The position numbers were made by a program, and so were the translations under genes. This document shows positions 42,170 to 50,800 of a stretch of DNA of 64,000 nucleotides, piece after piece. A model generated the notes under the pieces. That model searched no databases, had not been told where the DNA came from, and saw only the letters and a list, made by a program, of their open reading frames with translations. Every line of letters begins with the position of its first letter. Position 1 is the first letter of the stretch. The stretch lies in the NCBI RefSeq assembly GCF_001519075.1, contig NZ_KQ954245.1, forward strand, positions 248,001-312,000, in the 5' to 3' direction. Origin of the DNA: Novosphingobium fuchskuhlense (GTDB lineage Bacteria > Pseudomonadota > Alphaproteobacteria > Sphingomonadales > Sphingomonadaceae).

Positions 42170-44293
42170 ATGCGGCTGAGGCTCACCAGGGGCGTGATCA
42201 TGGCGGGGCTGCTGGCCTCTTCGGGGGTGGCCCTGGCTTGTGCCGATACGGGGTGTGAGCCGGCATGGTCGCTGTTTGGCGGTGCACTGGCCTGCCACAA
42301 CCGTGTGGTCATCGCGCCGGGCAACGACAGCCGGCTCAACCTGCTGGCGCTGCTGCGCGATTCGGCCGGGCTGGGGCTGACAGGCGGTGTGGCGACGGGC
42401 GGCGACTATCCCAAGCACGCGTATGACGAGGAGGATTTCGGCCATGTGTTCCTCGACTGGGGCCTGGCGACGCGGGGCTGGGTGCCCGAGGCCGATCCGC
42501 TGGCCGATGCGCCCCCGGGCCCCTGCGAACGGTTCAAGGCGGCGAGCCCGGCCTTCACCGCCGCGATGGCCGCAAACCGCGCGCTGGGCGAGGCGGAGCG
42601 CGGCGCGCTGACCACGGCACGCGAGAAACTCGTGGCCCGCTGCAGCGACAGCGCGCTGCCCACGGTGCTCCCGCAAGTGCGTGTCGGCAGCGCGCCAGCC
42701 AAGGCCTTCCTTGGCTATCTCGCCGCCTCCGATGCCTTCTATGGCGCGCGCTATGACGAAGCCGCCACTGGCTACCGCGCACTGGCCGGGGCGTCCGACC
42801 CCTGGGTTGCCGAGACCGCGACCTACATGGTCGCGCGGGCCGAACTGGGGGCAGCGCTGGCGAAGAGCATCAACGAATATGGCTTCTTCGACGGGCTCAA
42901 GACGGTCGACAAGGCGGCGGCCCTGCGCGGCAAGGCGGCATTGGCCGACTATCTCAAGGCCTGGCCGAAGGGCCGCTACACCGATTCCGCCAGGGGGCTG
43001 GAGCGACGCGCGCTGTGGCTGGCGGGCGATTTTCCCGCGCTCGGCCAGCGCTATGAAAGCCTGCTGGCGAGCGCCCCGAAAGACGGCGCGCCGATCGTCG
43101 ACCTCATCAACGAAGCGGACGGCAAGTACCTTTCCACCAGCGACAACCCCGACCCGCGCGGTGGCGGCCTGCTGCTGCTGGCGGCGGCGGATCTTAAGGC
43201 AATGCGCGTTGCCGATCCCGACGACCGCTATGACACGGGCGGCGCGGAAACGCCGCTCGATGTGGCGGCACTGGGCAGCCAGCAGGCCGCCTTCATGCGA
43301 GCGCCCGCGCTTTACGCGTTCCTGCAGGCCAACCACGCGTTCTACGTCGCCAAGGACTATGCGCGTGTGCTGCAGCTGATCCCGGACGATGCCAAGCGCA
43401 CCGCCTACACCCCGCTCGCGTTCAGCCGGCAGGTGCTGCGCGGGCAGGCGCTGGCGGCAAAGGGCGATCCCAACGAGGCGGGTTTCTGGCTGGAACTGAT
43501 GGGCGGCGCCAAGGCGCTGTGGCAGCGCCCCACGGTCGAGCTGGGCCTCGCGATGAACTGGGAGCGCCACGGCAAGCTGGCGCAGGTCTTTGCGGCGGAT
43601 TCGCCGATCACCGACAGCGATGTGCGCGAGATCCTGCTCGCCCATTCCGCCGGACCCGCGCTGCTGCGCAGCGCCGCGCTCGATGGCGCGCGGCCCCGTC
43701 ACGAGCGCGATGCCGCGCTGTTCACGCTGCTCTACAAGCAGCTCAGCCGGGGTGACTATGCCGGGTTCGCCGCCAATCTCCCACTGGTGCGCGCGGACGC
43801 CCAGCCCGAGGGGATCTGGAACATCGGCGCAGGCGCGCCGGTGGCGATCGGTCTGTTCTCCAAGGGGCGCACGGCGGGGGGTGGCTTCGCGTGCCCGACC
43901 ATCGACGCCACAGCCCGCGCGCTTGCCGCCAATCCGCGCGATGTCCACGCCAGGCTGTGCCTCGGCGAGTTCTGGCGGCTCAACGGATTTGACGGCTTTA
44001 CCGCGCTCGACACGGCGCCGCCGCGCGGGCGGCTGGGCGGGGCGGCCAATGACTATCGCGGCGCGCCGCTCGCACGCGGCGCGATCTACGCCTCGGTCAT
44101 CGGCGATCCGCGCAGCACGCCGGACGAGCGCGCCTATGCGCTGTTCCGCGCGGTGAGCTGTTATGCGCCCTCTGGCTACAACGGCTGCGGCGGTGTCGAC
44201 GCGCCAGTGGCGCAGCGCAAGGCCTGGTTCGACCGGCTGCGGCGCGAGTTTCCTAAGAGCGCGTGGACGCAGAAGCTCAAGTACTACTGGTGA
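42170..44293 (+). CDS. Large exported protein of unknown function (YfiO-like annotation in relatives)
   Basis: A 707-residue protein. Signal peptide MRLRLTRGVIMAGLLASSGV..ACAD, with a cysteine close to the predicted cleavage site that could make it a lipoprotein. The mature part is helical and probably carries TPR-like repeats (AAFLGYLAASDAFYGARYDEAATGYRAL, LQANHAFYVAKDYARVLQLI). Sphingomonad homologues, as I remember them, are annotated outer-membrane assembly lipoprotein YfiO, but I see no clear BamD signature. The GTG of the next gene overlaps its stop, so the pair is an operon. Confidence 0.7.
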   Translation: MRLRLTRGVIMAGLLASSGVALACADTGCEPAWSLFGGALACHNRVVIAPGNDSRLNLLALLRDSAGLGLTGGVATGGDYPKHAYDEEDFGHVFLDWGLATRGWVPEADPLADAPPGPCERFKAASPAFTAAMAANRALGEAERGALTTAREKLVARCSDSALPTVLPQVRVGSAPAKAFLGYLAASDAFYGARYDEAATGYRALAGASDPWVAETATYMVARAELGAALAKSINEYGFFDGLKTVDKAAALRGKAALADYLKAWPKGRYTDSARGLERRALWLAGDFPALGQRYESLLASAPKDGAPIVDLINEADGKYLSTSDNPDPRGGGLLLLAAADLKAMRVADPDDRYDTGGAETPLDVAALGSQQAAFMRAPALYAFLQANHAFYVAKDYARVLQLIPDDAKRTAYTPLAFSRQVLRGQALAAKGDPNEAGFWLELMGGAKALWQRPTVELGLAMNWERHGKLAQVFAADSPITDSDVREILLAHSAGPALLRSAALDGARPRHERDAALFTLLYKQLSRGDYAGFAANLPLVRADAQPEGIWNIGAGAPVAIGLFSKGRTAGGGFACPTIDATARALAANPRDVHARLCLGEFWRLNGFDGFTALDTAPPRGRLGGAANDYRGAPLARGAIYASVIGDPRSTPDERAYALFRAVSCYAPSGYNGCGGVDAPVAQRKAWFDRLRREFPKSAWTQKLKYYW

Positions 44294-45069
44294 AGGCGGG
44301 GACGGGGGCGGCATTGCTGGCCGCGCTGGCGCTGGCGGCAGCGGGGTGCCGGCAGGCGCCGCAGCCGCAGCCGCAGCCGGTCGATCCGGCGCGGCATGAC
44401 CGCTTCTTCCTCTGGGCCGGGGTGCCGCCGCCACCCGCCGTCGCCCGCGCCCGCGAACTCTACATTCTCGGCGGCGAAGTGCGGCGCGGCGGACCGGTGC
44501 GGATGACCCCCATGCGCGCAGGGCCGCCGCGGGTGCAGACGGCGGCCGTATGGCTGACGGTGCGCACCGAACGGCTCGACTGGGATGGGCGCACCTGGGA
44601 CGCGGTGCGCGCCATGCTGGCCCGCTGGCGCGCGGCGGCTGGCAGGCTGGAAGGGCTGCAGATCGACTTTGATGCAGCGACGCCCGGACTGGATCGCTAC
44701 CGCGCGTTCCTCGAGAGCGTGCGGCGGGAACTGCCGCCCGGCACGCGGCTGTCGATCACCGGGCTCATGGACTGGAGCGCGAACGGCGATCCGGCCGAAC
44801 TGGCGCGGCTGGCGGGGCTGGTCGACGAAGTGGTGATCCAGACCTATCAGGGCCGCCACACGATCCCCGGCTATGCCGACTGGTTCCGGCATATCGACAC
44901 CCTGCCGCTGATCCACAAGATCGCGCTGGTCGAAGGTGGCGAGTGGGCGCCGCCGCCTGCGCTTGCGCGTGACCGGCGATTTGCCGGCTATGTCGTGTTC
45001 CTGCTGAAACCTTCCAGGCAGCCTGCTACGCAGCCTGTTGCTGGGGCCCGGGGTCCTCGCCAGCCTTGA
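44290..45069 (+). CDS. DUF3142 domain lipoprotein
   Basis: A 259-residue protein with an N-terminal hydrophobic stretch ending in a lipobox-like AAAGC, then DUF3142: FFLWAGVPPPPAVARARELYIL, VWLTVRTERLDW, LEGLQIDFDAATPGLDRY, LPPGTRLSITGLMDWS and VVIQTYQGRHTIPGY. The fold is a TIM-barrel resembling glycoside hydrolases, with acidic residues in QIDFD. A polysaccharide-related role is inferred. It overlaps the convergent GGDEF gene by 44 bp. Confidence 0.8.
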   Translation: MKAGTGAALLAALALAAAGCRQAPQPQPQPVDPARHDRFFLWAGVPPPPAVARARELYILGGEVRRGGPVRMTPMRAGPPRVQTAAVWLTVRTERLDWDGRTWDAVRAMLARWRAAAGRLEGLQIDFDAATPGLDRYRAFLESVRRELPPGTRLSITGLMDWSANGDPAELARLAGLVDEVVIQTYQGRHTIPGYADWFRHIDTLPLIHKIALVEGGEWAPPPALARDRRFAGYVVFLLKPSRQPATQPVAGARGPRQP

Positions 45070-46198
45070 GGATGCGGTTGCGGCCCGATTGCTTGGCCGC
45101 ATAGAGCGCCTCGTCCGCCGCCTTGAGCGCCGCGCTCTTTTCCGGATAGGCGAAGACATCCGCGATGCCGCCCGAGAAGGTGATCTTGCCGAAGGGCATG
45201 TCATTGGCCCGGTTGACGAGCCGGCGCTCGGCGATCTCCTCGCGCGCGGCATCGAGCTTTTTCCAGGCCTTATCAACCGTGTGGTTGCGCCAGATGACGG
45301 CAAATTCCTCGCCGCCATGGCGCGCCACAAAGCAGCGCGCATCGGCGATGCGGCTCAGCGTCTCGCCGACGAACTTGAGCACGCGGTCGCCCGCCGGATG
45401 GCCGTGGGTGTCATTGACGCGCTTGAAGTGATCGATATCGACGAAGGCCACGCAGAGCGCTTCGCCGTTTTCCTGCGCCTCGCGCATCTCGCGCTCGAGC
45501 ATGTGATCGAACGCGCGGCGGTTCGGCAGACCGGTGAGATGGTCCATATCCGCGAGGCGCCGGGTCTCCTCCAGCGAAGTCTGCAGCGCCTGTGCGCGGC
45601 GCTCGCTGCAGGCCAGCTCGGTCTCGATCGCGATGCTGCGCTCCATCATCGCGCGGGTGAGCGCGGCGAGTTCGGTGATCACCACGCCCGCACGGCCGAC
45701 GCCTTCCAGTTCGTCGACATGCTGTCGCAGCGCGCTGCTGTATTCGCTCGTCGCGGTGCGCGCGCCGGTGGTGGTCCTGCTGAATTCGTCGAGGCTGTCC
45801 TCGAGGCGGCTCATCAGCACGGCAAGCGCCTCGCCGTTCTTCTCGTGCGTGCTTTCGGCGCGCTGCTCCTCGATCCAGCCGAGCGTGATCGGCAGACCCT
45901 TCTCGGTGCGTTCGAGGATCAGCTGGGCCAGCCGCGGCGCGCCGCCGGTGACGCATTCGTAAGCGACCGTCAGCGTGACGGGGAGGATCTCGAGATCATG
46001 GTCGATCAGGAAATCGGCGATCTTGCCGATCATGCGCCGCTTGGCAGGAAGCCATACCTCGCGCGCGGTGAGTTCGCGCGTGTTGCCATGTGCCGGGGTA
46101 TCCGTACCCGGTTCGGCGGCATCGTCTTCGGCGCTGCCGCTGAACCACTGCCACCAACGCGCCTTGCGCGCGTTTTCATCTGTTGTCTGTCCGCTCAT
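45026..46198 (-). CDS. Diguanylate cyclase (GGDEF domain)
   Basis: A 390-residue cytoplasmic protein. The N-terminal region (about 1-215) is helical without a recognised sensor domain (a Trp-rich start, then EILPVTLTVAYECVTGGAPRLA). A coiled-coil leads into the GGDEF domain: DHLTGLPNRRAFDHML, DIDHFKRVNDTHGHPAGDRVL and HGGEEFAVIW, the active GGEEF version. It should make cyclic di-GMP. ATG 46198 (MSGQTTDENARK) was chosen over GTG 46222. Confidence 0.88.
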   Translation of the reverse strand: MSGQTTDENARKARWWQWFSGSAEDDAAEPGTDTPAHGNTRELTAREVWLPAKRRMIGKIADFLIDHDLEILPVTLTVAYECVTGGAPRLAQLILERTEKGLPITLGWIEEQRAESTHEKNGEALAVLMSRLEDSLDEFSRTTTGARTATSEYSSALRQHVDELEGVGRAGVVITELAALTRAMMERSIAIETELACSERRAQALQTSLEETRRLADMDHLTGLPNRRAFDHMLEREMREAQENGEALCVAFVDIDHFKRVNDTHGHPAGDRVLKFVGETLSRIADARCFVARHGGEEFAVIWRNHTVDKAWKKLDAAREEIAERRLVNRANDMPFGKITFSGGIADVFAYPEKSAALKAADEALYAAKQSGRNRILKAGEDPGPQQQAA

Positions 46199-46303
46199 GT
46201 CATCAAGAACGGCGAAGGCCACGCGGAATTAACCACGTGGCCTTGCAAAAGTGACGCAAATCCGGGGTTTTTAGACCGTATCGGACTTAACGCCCGAGCC
46301 GGT

Positions 46304-47071
46304 TCAGCGGACCCGGGGCCCGCCGAAAGGCATCGGCGGCGGCGGCCGACGATGGCCGCGCGGCAGCTGCGCCTGATAGGCGCGGCCGCAATGCTCGACG
46401 CAATACGGGAAGCCGGGGTTCACCTTGTCACCGCAGAAATGGAAATCGGGCTCGCCGGGGTGGCCCATCGGCCAGCGGCAGATGCGGTCGTTGAGATCGA
46501 GCAGCCCGGTCTTGTCGGCCACTTCCTGGCTTGGCCGGGCGGGCACGAGGCGGCGGGGCGGGGCAGGGGGGATCGGTGCCTGCTGATCGCCGGGGCCCTG
46601 ACGCAGGAACCCGCCGGGGCCGACTGAGACGATGCGCGGCTGGGGCGGCGGGGCGGGCGTGTCGCTCGCCGGGCCGGCCGCTGCTGTGCCGTCCTGGGCC
46701 GCAACCTGCGGGGCGGTATCGGTGGACGGTTCGGACTTGACCGCCGGCTTGCGCGCGGGGGGCGGTGTAGGGGTGTTTTCAGGCGCGGGGGGCACCGGGT
46801 CGAGCGGGTGCAGTTCGCGGCGCACAAGCCTGGCAAGATCGGCTGGCGATCGCGGCGTTTCCGTCTCGCTGCGCGCAGGTTTCGCCGGAGTGGCCTCGCT
46901 CTTTTCGTTCGGCTTGACGGGGGAGGGGCGCGCCTTCAGGCCGAGGCGGTGGGCCTTGCCGATCACGGCATTGCGACTGACCCCGCCCAGTTCTTCGGCG
47001 ATCTGACTGGCGGTTGCCCCGCCTTCCCACATCTTGGTCAGCTTCTCGATCCGCTCGTCCGTCCAGCTCAT
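46304..47071 (-). CDS. gcrA: GcrA cell cycle regulator
   Basis: A 255-residue sigma70-associated regulator of alphaproteobacterial cell cycle genes, sensitive to GANTC methylation. N-terminal HTH: MSWTDERIEKLTKMWEGGATASQIAEELGGVSRNAVIGKAHRLGL. The middle is Pro/Ala-rich linker; the C-terminal sigma-binding part has CRWPMGHPGEPDFHFCG and PYCVEHCGRAYQ, with conserved Cys/His residues. The linker is longer than in Caulobacter. It is one of the best taxonomic markers in the window. Confidence 0.93.
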   Translation of the reverse strand: MSWTDERIEKLTKMWEGGATASQIAEELGGVSRNAVIGKAHRLGLKARPSPVKPNEKSEATPAKPARSETETPRSPADLARLVRRELHPLDPVPPAPENTPTPPPARKPAVKSEPSTDTAPQVAAQDGTAAAGPASDTPAPPPQPRIVSVGPGGFLRQGPGDQQAPIPPAPPRRLVPARPSQEVADKTGLLDLNDRICRWPMGHPGEPDFHFCGDKVNPGFPYCVEHCGRAYQAQLPRGHRRPPPPMPFGGPRVR

Positions 47072-47176
47072 GTGCGTTTCATATCCTTCAAATCCTGCCG
47101 CCCCGCGCGAACCGTTCGCCCGTGGAAACTGCCGGCTGCGGCGCAGGTCCGGTGCAATGCCTTGCCTTGATCCGGC

Positions 47177-48082
47177 ATGCGCGATACCGCACCGTCCATG
47201 GCCGATCAACAGATGCCCCAAGGCGGGGCCGCTTCCCTATCCGAGCAACGCAGCGGTGCGGGCGATTTTCCGCCGCCCGGGCAGCTGCGCTTCCGCAGCA
47301 TCAATCGCTTGGGGCTGTGGACCCTCTATATGAAGGAGGTGCGTCGCTTCTTCAAGGTGCAGACCCAGACGATCTGGGCCCCGGCGGTGACAACACTGCT
47401 CTATCTGATGATTTTCACACTGGCGCTGGGCGGCGGCGGGCGCATCGTGCTGGGCGTGCCCTTCGCCACGTTTGTCGCGCCGGGCCTGATCGCGATGGGG
47501 ATGATCAACAATTCCTTCGCCAATTCGAGCTTCGGGCTCCTCGTCGGCAAGATTCAGGGTACGATCATCGATTACCTGATGCCGCCGATCTCGAATGCGG
47601 AGCTGATCCTGGCGCTGGTGGCGGCGGCCGTCACCCGCGCGATCCTGGTCGGACTGGCGGTGGCCGGCGCGATGCTGTTCTGGCCGGGCGTGGACCTGAC
47701 CGTGCATCACCCCTGGGCGGTGATCTGGTTCGGCCTGATGGGCGCGATCCTGCTTGCGCTGATCGGCGTGCTGACCTCGCTCTGGGCGGAGAAGTTTGAT
47801 CACAATGCGGCGATCACCAACTTCGTGATCACCCCGATGTCGATGCTTTCGGGCACGTTCTACGTGATCAGCAATCTTTCGCCGACGTTCCAGACGATCA
47901 GCCGCTTCAACCCGATCTTCTACGTGATCTCGGGCTTCCGCTTCGGTTTCCTGGGCCAGAGCGATATCGGCACAACCAACGAGGCGGTGCTGCACGGCGC
48001 GATCGGGCTCGGCGTGCTCAATCTCGTGCTGTGGGTGGCGATCTACTATATCTTCCAGTCGGGCTGGAAGCTGAAGGCCTAG
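47177..48082 (+). CDS. ABC-2 type transporter permease
   Basis: A 301-residue protein with about six membrane spans and the ABC-2 permease signature: LYMKEVRRFFKVQTQTIWAPAVTTLLY, SSFGLLVGKIQGTIIDYLMPPIS, MSMLSGTFYVISNLSPTFQTISRFNPIFYVI. Similar to YadH/DrrB exporters of lipids, polysaccharides or drugs. No ATP-binding subunit lies within the window next to it, so its partner is elsewhere. An alternative start is ATG 47198. Confidence 0.9.
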   Translation: MRDTAPSMADQQMPQGGAASLSEQRSGAGDFPPPGQLRFRSINRLGLWTLYMKEVRRFFKVQTQTIWAPAVTTLLYLMIFTLALGGGGRIVLGVPFATFVAPGLIAMGMINNSFANSSFGLLVGKIQGTIIDYLMPPISNAELILALVAAAVTRAILVGLAVAGAMLFWPGVDLTVHHPWAVIWFGLMGAILLALIGVLTSLWAEKFDHNAAITNFVITPMSMLSGTFYVISNLSPTFQTISRFNPIFYVISGFRFGFLGQSDIGTTNEAVLHGAIGLGVLNLVLWVAIYYIFQSGWKLKA

Positions 48083-48108
48083 TTCTGGATGCTCCTCGCC
48101 TCTGCGAA

Positions 48109-48141
48109 GGCGTTGCGGCACCTACCCGGTGCCGCAACGCC
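48109..48141. terminator. Perfect 14-bp hairpin between convergent genes
   Basis: GGCGTTGCGGCACC (48109-48122) and GGTGCCGCAACGCC (48128-48141) are fully complementary with a 5-nt loop, in the gap between the ABC permease and hspQ. No T-tract follows; it is probably a bidirectional stop or RNA-end protector. Confidence 0.6.
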
Positions 48142-48158
48142 GCGTCAACGCAACAACA

Positions 48159-48539
48159 TCAGTGCGAGAGGCCGCGGCGCAGGCGGTAGCGTCCGTCGCG
48201 GAAAGCCTCGAACATCTCGTGTACCGAAGGGTGGTCCACCGGGCCGCCGTCCGCATCGGACATCAGGTTCTGCTGGCTGACATAGGCGACGTAGCTGTTC
48301 TCGTCGTTCTCGGCGAGGAGGTGGTAGAACGGCTGTTCGCGCGGTGGGCGGATTTCGGCAGGGATCGATTCGTACCATTCCTCGCTGTTGGCGAAGACCG
48401 GGTCGATATCGAAGATGACCCCGCGGAAGTCGAACAGCTTGTGCCGGACGACATCGCCAATGGCGAACCGCGCTCTGGAGACGTGGGGAGCCGTGATCTC
48501 GCGACCGGCCTGGGGCGAAAAGAAACTCGCTCGATCCAT
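48159..48539 (-). CDS. hspQ: Heat shock protein HspQ (hemimethylated-DNA-binding family)
   Basis: A 126-residue protein: FAIGDVVRHKLFDFRGVIFDIDPVF, EEWYESIPAEIRPPREQPFYHLLAEN and YVAYVSQQNLM are the HspQ/YccV motif. HspQ stimulates Lon-mediated proteolysis under stress. ATG 48539 (MDRASFFSPQ) is taken as start. It converges with the ABC permease across the 14-bp hairpin. Confidence 0.93.
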   Translation of the reverse strand: MDRASFFSPQAGREITAPHVSRARFAIGDVVRHKLFDFRGVIFDIDPVFANSEEWYESIPAEIRPPREQPFYHLLAENDENSYVAYVSQQNLMSDADGGPVDHPSVHEMFEAFRDGRYRLRRGLSH

Positions 48540-48705
48540 GACCGGGAATATAGGGCTTCGCGGCTGCGAAACAAGCGAGCCTTGGTGCAAGACCCGTGGA
48601 TTGTAGGAGAGGTGTCACATGTTTCCCCTTGGCAAGCGCGGGGCCATGCGCTAACGGCGCGCTTCCTCGACCGGGACGGCTACGGCCGGCTCAACGACAC
48701 TTCGC

Positions 48706-48795
48706 GGAGAGGTGGCAGAGTGGTCGAATGCACCGCACTCGAAATGCGGCATACGGGTGACCGTATCCAGGGTTCGAATCCCTGCCTCTCCGCCA
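48706..48795 (+). tRNA. tRNA-Ser (anticodon CGA)
   Basis: A 90-nt gene with encoded CCA and a long variable arm (TACGGGTGACCGTA). Acceptor GGAGAGG pairs with CCTCTCC; anticodon loop CTCGAAA gives CGA; T-arm CAGGG TTCGAAT CCCTG; discriminator G. Confidence 0.95.
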
Positions 48796-48802
48796 AGTGC
48801 CT

Positions 48803-49482
48803 TCAAGTTCCGGCCGGAGGAGACGATGGCCGTTCCGCCGTGAGGTCTGGCACAGCCCGCAGCGCCTCGCGTGCGCAGGCCTCGTCAGCCGCGCCGATCA
48901 CTGGACCTGCGGCCCCGCTGACGGCGACTGCGCCCATGAGCTCGCCCATCATGTAGAGCGGCACCGCGCCGCCTTCGACGAACATCGTCGGAGTCACTTT
49001 GGTCAGCTGTGCCGGATCGCGCGCGACAAGGTCCCGCGCCGCGCTGCTCGGCATGCCAAAGGCGATGGCAACCTGCGCCTTGCGCATTGCGACGAAGACA
49101 TGGCTGCCATCGGCGCGTTCGCCCGATAGCATGGCGCGCGCCTCGCCCTTGCTGTCGACCACCGCCGCGCCGACAGCGTAGCCTTTGGCAGCGCAGGCGA
49201 CCACGGCGGCGCGTGCCAGCGCTTCCGCCTTCGCATATGCGGCCCCCGCGCCGTGCGCTCGGGCGGCGCGGAGGGATCGTGGAGGACCGTGCCCGGCGGC
49301 AGCGGCGGGGGAGGGGGCAGCTTGCCATGCGCGTCGAGCATGCCGAAGGGCGGGAGGTTATCGCCGGGCAGCGATTGCGGGCCGGCCGGCAGATCCTGCC
49401 ACGGGCGGCCGCCCGAGGGCCCGGCCAGCGCGGAAGTCGCCAGAGCAGCAACCGCAGCCAGCAGGATCACGCGATATTTCAT
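48803..49482 (-). pseudogene. GlcG/HbpS-like exported protein, single-base frameshift
   Basis: The 5' part (from ATG 49482) encodes a signal peptide (MKYRVILLAAVAALATSALA) and a Pro-rich region. The 3' part, in another frame, encodes the GlcG/HbpS domain: AYAKAEALARAAVVAC, GAAVVDSKGEARAML, HVFVAMRKAQVAIAFGMPS, MFVEGGAVPLYMMGELMGAVAVSG. Adding one C to the C5 run at 49243-49247 restores one continuous frame of about 227 residues. So it is either a recent inactivating mutation or a base-calling error in a homopolymer. Relatives bind heme in the periplasm. Confidence 0.78.
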
Positions 49483-49567
49483 CGGCATCTTCTCCCGTCG
49501 GCGGCCCTCAGGCTGTCGAGCCTGGACCCGCAACGCGGCGCTGGCCAGCAGCTGTGCATGCTGCCGC

Positions 49568-50704
49568 TCAGGGTTCCCCGCATCCTTCAATGTAGCGCCG
49601 GATATCGAGGCTGAGGTCTTCGATCGGGGCGTAGTAACCGTGGGTGTGGACGCGCGCGGCGATGCCGGACTGGACGCGTTCGCAAACGGCCCAGTCCTGC
49701 CGGTTGACGAGATCCCAGAAGTCCACCGCGTCCGACGGGTCGAAATCGGCCTTGGCCACCTCGTCGGGGTGGAACAGGAAGCGGCATTCGATCAGCGTGC
49801 GGTCAGCAGCGAGGGGCCAGAGCAGGAAGGCGGCGGCATGGTCGCAGCTCACGCTCAGCATGAGGTTGGGATAGATCAGCTCGCCCTTGTGGCGCACCTT
49901 TTCCTCTTCGGAGAGGCCGGGGAAGGGCGCGCGGCGGGTGGTGCCGTCCCAGGTATAGGTCACCGCACCCTCGCGGTGGGGGATGCCGGCTTCCCAGTCG
50001 AGGTCGATGCCGCCGCGTGTGCGGAAAGCTGGGACGATTGCCGTCAGTTCCGGATGGACGCCCGGGCAATGGTAGCACTCGTTGTAATTCTCGAGGATCA
50101 GCTTCCAGTTGGCGTTCAGCTCGTAGCGGATGGTCCGCGCGGTTACGAGATCGGCGAGCGGATAGTTGCCGAGGCGCCGCGCGGGATCGGCGAGGCCTGC
50201 AGCGAAATCGGGCGCTGTATCGGGTGACAGGTTGAGGAAGATGAAGCCGCCCCAGCTCTGCACGCCGACGGGGTGCAGCGGGAACTGGCTCTTGTCGAAG
50301 CCGGGGGTATCCTGCAGCTGCGGGGCGGCCAGCAGGCGGCCATCGAGCGCGTAGGACCAGCCGTGGTAGGGGCAGCGGATCATCGTACGGCCCACCACGC
50401 CGGCATCAAGCGTGACGCCCCAGCGCGCGTCGCTGGTCGCATCGCACATCCGCGCGCCGCGGTGGCGGCAGACGTTGTAGTGCGCATGGAGCGCGCCTTC
50501 CTTGCCGCGCACCACGATCACGCTTTCGCCCGCCACATCGAGCACCTTGTGATCGCCGGGGGCAGGCATGTCTTCCTCGCGCCCTGCGCACAGCCATTGG
50601 CGGTGGAAAATCGCCGCCCTGTCGCGCACGTGGGCCTCGGCCGTCAGATAGGCGGCGCTTTCAAGCGACTTTTCCATCCCGCCATTGGCCTGCTGAACGT
50701 TCAT
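49568..50704 (-). CDS. Rieske non-heme iron oxygenase, alpha subunit
   Basis: A 378-residue oxygenase component. Rieske [2Fe-2S] ligands are in VCRHRGARMCD (C-x-H) and RCPYHGWSY (C-x2-H). The catalytic domain has the mononuclear iron site in ENYNECYHCPGVHPEL (H-x4-H) and an acidic residue in the DFWDLVNRQDWAVCERVQ region. It is most like the group containing choline/carnitine and aromatic-ring monooxygenases. No ferredoxin or reductase gene is adjacent. Divergent from the FAD oxidoreductase gene; 96 bp separate them. Confidence 0.9.
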   Translation of the reverse strand: MNVQQANGGMEKSLESAAYLTAEAHVRDRAAIFHRQWLCAGREEDMPAPGDHKVLDVAGESVIVVRGKEGALHAHYNVCRHRGARMCDATSDARWGVTLDAGVVGRTMIRCPYHGWSYALDGRLLAAPQLQDTPGFDKSQFPLHPVGVQSWGGFIFLNLSPDTAPDFAAGLADPARRLGNYPLADLVTARTIRYELNANWKLILENYNECYHCPGVHPELTAIVPAFRTRGGIDLDWEAGIPHREGAVTYTWDGTTRRAPFPGLSEEEKVRHKGELIYPNLMLSVSCDHAAAFLLWPLAADRTLIECRFLFHPDEVAKADFDPSDAVDFWDLVNRQDWAVCERVQSGIAARVHTHGYYAPIEDLSLDIRRYIEGCGEP

Positions 50705-50800
50705 CGCCGCTTGCTCCGCATCGCTTATTAGACGCTTGCCTTATAAGCGGCATTGCGGCAGTCATCCAGCCGGAAAGCGAAAAGGACAGGCAGCGCGGCC

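Noticed and set aside
39229..42339. 1036-codon minus-strand frame covering pnp
   Set aside because: High-GC shadow of PNPase; the translation is low-complexity His/Asp/Arg-rich and the true gene on the plus strand is unmistakable.
42029..44434. 801-codon minus-strand frame
   Set aside because: Shadow of the exported protein at 42170-44293, which has a signal peptide and proper spacing to its neighbours.
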